17,067 nucleotides of DNA from JANNXY01 sp039795755 (GTDB lineage: Bacteria > Patescibacteriota > Minisyncoccia > Phycocordibacterales > CAIZIN01). Shown in pieces: positions 13,777 through 17,067 of this stretch; position 1 is the stretch's first letter; the number at the start of each line of letters is the position of its first letter. Both the position numbers and the translations under genes were made by a program. The DNA lies in contig JBDKLF010000045.1 in assembly GCA_039795755.1 (NCBI GenBank), forward strand, positions 1 through 17,067, written 5' to 3'. Below the pieces are notes generated by a model. The model saw only the letters and a program-made list of their open reading frames with translations, ran no database searches and was not told where the DNA came from.

Positions 13777-13841
13777 CCCCTAAATTAACACAGGAAGAAT
13801 CTCGTGGGTCGCGTGATGGATAGGTTTAGAACCTGCTTTAT

Positions 13842-13865
13842 ATAAAAACCACCCTCTTTGGTGTT
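13842..13865 (-). terminator. Probable intrinsic terminator of the cupin gene
   Basis: On the minus strand, AACACC-AAAGAG-GGTGGTT forms a short stem with one bulged base, followed by TTTTTAT, right after the cupin stop. The stem is short, so it is less certain than the others. Confidence 0.55.
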
Positions 13866-13866
13866 A

Positions 13867-14307
13867 CTAAACATGATTAGTGAGATGAAAATCTTCTTCT
13901 CCCGTTTCCTCGTCTTTAATCGGCGGAGACTGCAATGAAATAAACTGAAAAGTTTCACCTGCAGGTATTTCAAAACCGTGCGGTTTACCTCGAGGAACAT
14001 CCACTCTATCCCCTTTCTTCATGTCAATCCGATCGTTACCAGACATAAACACCGCATTGCCGTCAGTAACAATAAAGTATGCATCAGACTTATAATGGAC
14101 ATGCTGAGGATATTGACCTTCCTTAAGAAGTCGGACGAGTGAAATCTCCACTTGAGGATTTGTTCTTCCATCTAGTGAATCAGTTATCTCGAAGCCTTGA
14201 AAAGAACGAGTATTTCTTTGTTCAAGATTTTCTGGGCTTAACCAAGTAGCCACCATCTCTTCCGAGATTTGATACCACTCTTCATAAACACTCGAATCTC
14301 TTTCCAT
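13867..14307 (-). CDS. Cupin-fold protein
   Basis: A 146-residue single-domain cupin from the ATG at 14307. Motif 1 is GQYPQHVHYKSDAYFIVTDG (64-83) with metal-type His 69 and His 71 and Asp 75 where Glu is usual. Motif 2 is GDRVDVPRGKPHGFEI (99-114) with the P-R-G-x-x-H signature and His 110. Such domains act as metal-dependent isomerases, dioxygenases or small-ligand sensors; function cannot be assigned. The open frame reaches 14361, but those 18 codons are unlike the family and TATACT ends 6 bases before the ATG at 14307. The tail (KDEETGEEDFHLTNHV) is acidic. Confidence 0.85.
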   Translation of the reverse strand: MERDSSVYEEWYQISEEMVATWLSPENLEQRNTRSFQGFEITDSLDGRTNPQVEISLVRLLKEGQYPQHVHYKSDAYFIVTDGNAVFMSGNDRIDMKKGDRVDVPRGKPHGFEIPAGETFQFISLQSPPIKDEETGEEDFHLTNHV

Positions 14308-14313
14308 ACGTGA

Positions 14314-14319
14314 AGTATA
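14314..14319 (-). promoter_or_regulatory. Extended -10 (TGgTATACT) of the cupin gene
   Basis: CTGGTATACTTC, box ending 6 bases before the ATG at 14307. This decides the cupin start. Confidence 0.65.
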
Positions 14320-14403
14320 CCAGAAGTTCAAATAAGGACCACTTGGATCCCTCTCTGCCACTTATTCTTTCGTAACTAGCGAATAACCAGTATATCGATG
14401 GAG

Positions 14404-14952
14404 TTAAGGAAAAACTCGGAACTCATACTCACGCAATAACACTGACTCCAAATCCTTACCCACATCATCAAGCTTTCCCGCATACTCCTCTTTGTAATGC
14501 GGACATATCTTAATTGGCAAGAAACCAAGCCCCTCAGATACTACATCTACCTTGGGACTATAAAAGAAAGTACTCCACACATTCGCACCTGCCGACTCCC
14601 CTGTAATTAGTTTACCTTCGAGAGACTGTTTGAGATTGGGATATTTTTTCAATGCTTTAAGAAGCTTGAGACTTGCTCCACCATGAAAATACACCACATC
14701 CACTAATTGAATTTGATTCATAAAGTCTTTTTCATTTGCTACAGATATTTCAACATTCTCTTGTAATTTTTTAAATCTATTACTCACCTTTTCAACCGCA
14801 GAAGCTATACGGTCTTCATCCTTGGCAAATGGAACAAGAAGTATCTTTGGATTTTCAGGAGCACTCTTCAGAATCTCTTCATAAAAGTCTAAGCTCTCTT
14901 CTTGAGAATTTTCAGGATTGAATCCGCCATGGAGAATAAGTCGTGTACTCAT
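14404..14952 (-). CDS. Peptidase S51 (PepE-like) protein
   Basis: A 182-residue protein of the S51 (alpha-aspartyl dipeptidase/cyanophycinase) family. LILHGGFNP starts the fold, NPKILLVPFAKDED (34-47) follows, then DVVYFHGGASLKLLKAL (85-101) and the nucleophile elbow LITGESAGANVWS (115-127) with Ser 120 in the G-x-S-A-G-A pattern. His 152 in ICPHYKEEY fits the catalytic His. Where PepE has Asp before the LFP segment, this protein reads SEGLGFLP (139-146). It is shorter than PepE (about 229). The start at 14952 is chosen over 14991 because the extra codons overlap the upstream gene and are not family-like. It is third in the GNAT-ASCH-PepE unit, one base after the ASCH stop. Confidence 0.85.
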   Translation of the reverse strand: MSTRLILHGGFNPENSQEESLDFYEEILKSAPENPKILLVPFAKDEDRIASAVEKVSNRFKKLQENVEISVANEKDFMNQIQLVDVVYFHGGASLKLLKALKKYPNLKQSLEGKLITGESAGANVWSTFFYSPKVDVVSEGLGFLPIKICPHYKEEYAGKLDDVGKDLESVLLREYEFRVFP

Positions 14953-14953
14953 A

Positions 14954-15451
14954 TTATTTTTTAGACCTCTTTCTCTTATTGAGATTAGCATCGAGCATTT
15001 TTCCTGTAACTTTAATAAGTATCAAAAGCCCAGCACTAACCACTATCGGATAGATAAATTTATACACCTTAAGATAGTCATGGATTATATTGACTAATAA
15101 CCCTGCTACAATTGCAAAAATAACTCCAATAAAAAGTAATCCGTAACTTTCACTTTGTGCATCATACTCATCCTTATCATTAGCAAACTGCAAAACATAC
15201 ATTCCCTTTTCATTAATTTCAGGCTGTTTGAGAAGCCAGTCTTTCATATCTACCTTTCGCACATAATCAATTTTCTTTTCGATAAATCTCCCTGTAAACT
15301 TTCGATGTTCCCCTTCTCCTACCCACTCTTCAAGACGAAGAGTATCCCCGTCTTGAATTTCAAAATCAGCCAACCTAAGTTCATATCTTTTCTGACCAGA
15401 TTTCACTGTTTCAAACCATTCTGGAAGAATCTTTTTGGTTACAGTTTTCAT
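14954..15451 (-). CDS. ASCH/DUF3850-domain protein with C-terminal membrane helices
   Basis: The first 90 residues match DUF3850/ASCH: KILPEWFETVKSGQKRYELR (7-26), then FEIQDGDTLRLEEW (30-43), FTGRFIEKKIDYV (52-64) and GMYVLQFA (83-90). The ASCH superfamily is PUA-like and thought to bind RNA or modified nucleotides. The remaining 75 residues are unusual: a charged linker (91-101), two hydrophobic helices at about 103-123 (YGLLFIGVIFAIVAGLLV) and 131-149 (KFIYPIVVSAGLLILIKV), and a very basic tail (NLNKRKRSKK). Positive ends suggest both termini are cytoplasmic, so the ASCH domain would be held at the inner face of the membrane. It begins 3 bases after the GNAT stop and ends one base before the peptidase-like ATG. 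Confidence 0.78.
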   Translation of the reverse strand: MKTVTKKILPEWFETVKSGQKRYELRLADFEIQDGDTLRLEEWVGEGEHRKFTGRFIEKKIDYVRKVDMKDWLLKQPEINEKGMYVLQFANDKDEYDAQSESYGLLFIGVIFAIVAGLLVNIIHDYLKVYKFIYPIVVSAGLLILIKVTGKMLDANLNKRKRSKK

Positions 15452-15454
15452 AAA

Positions 15455-15820
15455 TTATAGTAATTTTGGATCTATCGCCCACATACCATTTCTTCCATGC
15501 AGAGGTGCGAATCCAAGTTTCTGATAGTATCCCTCAGAATCAAATGTAGCTGAAACCAGGAGCTGTTTATTCACCGAGATAGCATAAGTCGCAATTTGAA
15601 GTAGTAATTCCTTTCCTTTACCTCTTACTAAAGATCCAATATTTTCAACTATTACTGCATCTTCCACCTCTCTTGTAGAAGCAGCAGCTACCACTTTTTC
15701 TTTATCATCAATCTGCCACAACTTGTCACCCCTTTCAGCCGCTGCCCTTGCAGCATTATAGATATACTGCTGGCCCAATTCGGGATTAAAGCTGGGTGTT
15801 TCTTGATTTAATGATTCCAT
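15455..15820 (-). CDS. GNAT-family acetyltransferase (short)
   Basis: A 121-residue GNAT-fold protein. The acetyl-CoA pyrophosphate loop is SLVRGKGKELLLQIATYA (64-81, fitting R/Q-x-x-G-x-G/A), followed by a strand with KQLLVSATFD (86-95) and SEGYYQKLGFAP (96-107), the usual tyrosine and xYxxxGF motif near the C-terminus. It is shorter than typical (about 140-180), and the N-terminal part has little of the usual fold, so it may be a minimal form. Substrate unknown. It heads the unit with the ASCH and peptidase-like genes. TATACT lies 6 bases before the ATG. Confidence 0.83.
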   Translation of the reverse strand: MESLNQETPSFNPELGQQYIYNAARAAAERGDKLWQIDDKEKVVAAASTREVEDAVIVENIGSLVRGKGKELLLQIATYAISVNKQLLVSATFDSEGYYQKLGFAPLHGRNGMWAIDPKLL

Positions 15821-15826
15821 ACAGAA

Positions 15827-15832
15827 AGTATA
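15827..15832 (-). promoter_or_regulatory. Extended -10 (TGcTATACT) of GNAT-ASCH-peptidase unit
   Basis: TGCTATACTTTC, box ending 6 bases before the GNAT ATG at 15820. The DUF3891 stop is at 15851, so the unit's whole upstream space is 30 bases. Confidence 0.65.
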
Positions 15833-15850
15833 GCAGAATAAGAGACCGTT

Positions 15851-16513
15851 CTACTTTTTCAAGAAAAAAGGGATTATGTGCGCTTTGAGACTTTGAGGAT
15901 ATCCCTCCTTCTCATAACCAACGATCGAACCTTCATAATAATCAACAGAAAGTGGCCATGGTGTCATAGAAATAACGTTTTCTTTGATTATAAAAGTTAC
16001 AGATGTAATGGTTTCATCACCACGTTTCTTATAAACACAAACTTCGCCGCTTGAGTTTTCTTCCAGTGAAAAATCAAAAGCAATATCATCTGCAATTTCT
16101 GTAATTTTATCAGCAAAGTCATACTCTGTTTTTTGAAAACCTGACAACTGTATTTTTTCTTCCAAAGTCTTATTACATAGTTCTGCGAGTTCTTCCATTT
16201 CTTCTTTTGGATACATTTCAATAAGTCGCTTGATATGCATAAGTGTAACTGCATCTGCAACATGGTCATCTGATATTTGTTCAATTCCACTTTTTAATGT
16301 ATGTAAGCGTGCTTCTTTGGTTAATGACATGAGCTCATGATTATCATGCTCTCCAAATCCCCTGTCATGAAGTATGACCCCTTTTACAAAAGACTCATGC
16401 GGCAAATTCGACTTTTCAAAATCTTTATTTCCCCACAGAGAAGCAATGGCGGCAGCAATCTTTGCATGTTCAGACTGAGGGATAACTATAGGTCGTTTTG
16501 TTGATATAAACAT
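15851..16513 (-). CDS. DUF3891 protein
   Basis: A 220-residue soluble protein matching DUF3891: IPQSEHAKIAAAIASLWGN (11-29), a conserved second block with VILHDRGFGEHD (46-57, His 49, Asp 50, His 56, Asp 57), and ISDDHVADAVTLMHIKRL near 80-97. The spacing of His and Asp in a helical frame suggests a metal-binding or HD-like fold, but the family's function is unknown. The C-terminal half (about 140-220) has beta-rich sequence ending in YEKEGYPQSLKAHIIPFFLKK. It has its own leaderless promoter. It is the gene nearest the tRNA-His 3' end, with 29 bases between. Confidence 0.82.
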   Translation of the reverse strand: MFISTKRPIVIPQSEHAKIAAAIASLWGNKDFEKSNLPHESFVKGVILHDRGFGEHDNHELMSLTKEARLHTLKSGIEQISDDHVADAVTLMHIKRLIEMYPKEEMEELAELCNKTLEEKIQLSGFQKTEYDFADKITEIADDIAFDFSLEENSSGEVCVYKKRGDETITSVTFIIKENVISMTPWPLSVDYYEGSIVGYEKEGYPQSLKAHIIPFFLKK

Positions 16514-16519
16514 ACGAGA

Positions 16520-16525
16520 ATTATA
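16520..16525 (-). promoter_or_regulatory. Extended -10 (TGaTATAAT) of the DUF3891 gene
   Basis: TGATATAAT (16528-16520), box ending 6 bases before the ATG at 16513. It lies between the tRNA-His 3' end and the gene. Confidence 0.65.
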
Positions 16526-16542
16526 TCAGAATATTTTACGTG

Positions 16543-16614
16543 GGTGACTAGAGGGAATTGAACCCTCGATACCGGTTCCACAAACCGGAGTTTTACCACT
16601 AAACTATAGCCACC
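16543..16614 (-). tRNA. tRNA-His (anticodon GTG)
   Basis: Cloverleaf read on the minus strand. G-1 (16614) pairs with C73 (16543), as tRNA-His requires, and is encoded. The acceptor GTGGCTA pairs with TAGTCAC (16544-16550). The anticodon stem CCGGT/ACCGG encloses the loop TTGTGGA with anticodon GTG (16581-16579). The T arm is GAGGG-TTCAATT-CCCTC. The bases after C73 are CAC, so CCA is not encoded and must be added after transcription. It is 92 bases downstream of the adenosyltransferase stop and next to the AT-rich accessory block. Confidence 0.97.
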
Positions 16615-16626
16615 ATATTTCCAAGC

Positions 16627-16648
16627 ATCTCATGACCGTTCACGAGAT
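16627..16648 (-). promoter_or_regulatory. Hairpin in the 5' leader of tRNA-His
   Basis: On the minus strand, ATCTCGTGA-ACGG-TCATGAGAT is a 9-pair stem with one G-U pair and a 4-base loop. There is no T-run, so it is not a classic terminator. It begins 34 bases before the tRNA and could guide processing. Confidence 0.4.
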
Positions 16649-16662
16649 AACTTAGTTGCTCA

Positions 16663-16671
16663 TTTATACCA
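16663..16671 (-). promoter_or_regulatory. Possible extended -10 promoter of tRNA-His
   Basis: TGGTATAAA (16671-16663) in the gap between the adenosyltransferase gene and the tRNA. It would start RNA near 16656, giving a 5' extension of about 40 bases. The -35 region (TGGATT at 16691-16686) is poor. Confidence 0.45.
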
Positions 16672-16706
16672 GACTATCGAGATAAAATCCAGAAGCACCG
16701 AGATTG

Positions 16707-17067
16707 CTACTTATACTGCGGAGCCTTCTCATCAATTCCTGCATAATGATTAGCAAGCCGTGCCATAGCATACAAGAGTGATGAGAGTCGATTGAGGAAT
16801 GCTTTGGTATGATCTGCCACTGTCGCCTCCCCTGCATCACAGACCGCAATTACTCGTCGCTCACAAGTGCGCACCATAGTTCGTGCGATATCACAAAGTG
16901 CTGCAAGCTCAGTTCCACCTGAGATAAAGAAGGTGGTGATTGGAGGAAGGGTGTGTTCTGCGGTGTCAGTATATTCCTCAACCTTTTTGACACGTTCTTC
17001 GGTAATCGACTGTTGTGCACCTGCAAGCTCTGCCTGCACAATGAAGAGACCTTCTTGAATCCAGTGA
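16707..17067 (-). CDS. PduO-type ATP:cob(I)alamin adenosyltransferase (5' end cut)
   Basis: Only the C-terminal 119 codons are in the window; the N-terminal ATP-binding part is missing. Before the stop TAG they hold IQEGLFIVQAELAG, LPPITTFFISGGTELAALCDIARTMVR, CERRVIAVCD and LNRLSSLLYAMARLANH, the typical helix pattern of PduO-type trimers, including the ARTxxRxxER helix and the LNRLSxxL helix. The enzyme moves the adenosyl group of ATP to cob(I)alamin to make coenzyme B12. I could not see any B12 synthesis or B12-using gene in the window. It is upstream of tRNA-His, with no terminator visible between them. The true start lies beyond the window. Confidence 0.88.
   Translation of the reverse strand, partial: HWIQEGLFIVQAELAGAQQSITEERVKKVEEYTDTAEHTLPPITTFFISGGTELAALCDIARTMVRTCERRVIAVCDAGEATVADHTKAFLNRLSSLLYAMARLANHYAGIDEKAPQYK

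Noticed and set aside
13801..13836. A stretch in the kinase-cupin gap beginning GTGGGTCGCG and containing AGGTTTAGAACCT, resembling the end of a tRNA gene or an attachment repeat
   Set aside because: Only the first six bases match the tRNA-His 3' end, and the AGGTT-TAG-AACCT stem has no acceptor or anticodon arm beside it. I see no duplicated attachment site.
13785..14000. Minus-strand 71-codon frame in the cupin 3' region
   Set aside because: It is an overlapping shadow of the cupin gene and its terminator, with no family signature or start signal.
12285..16513. Known defence system (restriction-modification, toxin-antitoxin, Abi, retron)
   Set aside because: None of the seven genes carries a diagnostic motif of those systems. 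NUDIX, GNAT and ASCH domains also occur outside defence.
1..17067. CRISPR array, insertion sequence, transposase, integrase or prophage genes
   Set aside because: No regularly spaced repeats of 20 or more bases and no ORF with DDE/integrase/phage motifs were seen on either strand.
16997..17067. Whether the adenosyltransferase starts inside the window at a GTG near 17039
   Set aside because: The frame continues open to the window end (HWIQEGLFIVQ...), which is family sequence, so the start is outside.

Overview
This window most likely comes from a Candidate Phyla Radiation (Patescibacteria) genome, probably in the Parcubacteria (Kaiserbacteria/Nomurabacteria-like). The evidence is very tight gene packing, many short single-copy genes, DUF2914, DUF4230, SIMPL-domain and peptidoglycan-binding proteins typical of these genomes, and an rplK that closes its operon with a terminator and no adjacent rplA (some Parcubacteria lack L1). 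I support 28 protein genes, two of them cut by the window ends, and one tRNA-His. Translation follows the standard code: no gene needs UGA as sense.

Layout. 1-325: start of a HxGH nucleotidyltransferase (minus). 440-2258: murC-type Mur ligase and a dihydrofolate-reductase-family gene (plus). 2274-3911: a small membrane protein, then rplK, nusG and secE, read on the minus strand as secE-nusG-rplK. 4047-5710: folD followed by a SIMPL-domain protein (minus). 5776-9520: a small helical protein, a VTT-like membrane protein, rlmH, a DUF2914 membrane protein, a DUF4230 protein and a TrmH/SpoU RNA methyltransferase. 9594-12259: mscL, a secreted peptidoglycan-binding protein, a PQ-loop membrane protein, a glyoxalase-fold protein and a small anchored protein (all minus).

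12285-16513 is different: seven minus-strand accessory genes in visibly AT-richer DNA (NUDIX, a hygromycin-phosphotransferase-like kinase, cupin, an S51 peptidase-like protein, an ASCH/DUF3850 domain joined to two membrane helices, GNAT, DUF3891). The block stops 29 bases from the 3' end of the tRNA-His gene and looks like an acquired island. Most of its transcription units carry their own minimal promoter. The window ends in a PduO-type cobalamin adenosyltransferase (cut).

Two window-wide signals stand out. First, none of the 27 visible stop codons is TGA (18 TAA, 9 TAG). Second, starts almost never have a Shine-Dalgarno sequence: at least ten have a TATACT/TATAAT box ending 6-7 bases before the ATG, often with the extended TGn element, so transcription should begin at the start codon (leaderless mRNA). 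Operon-internal starts are instead preceded by a G-poor C/A-rich stretch.
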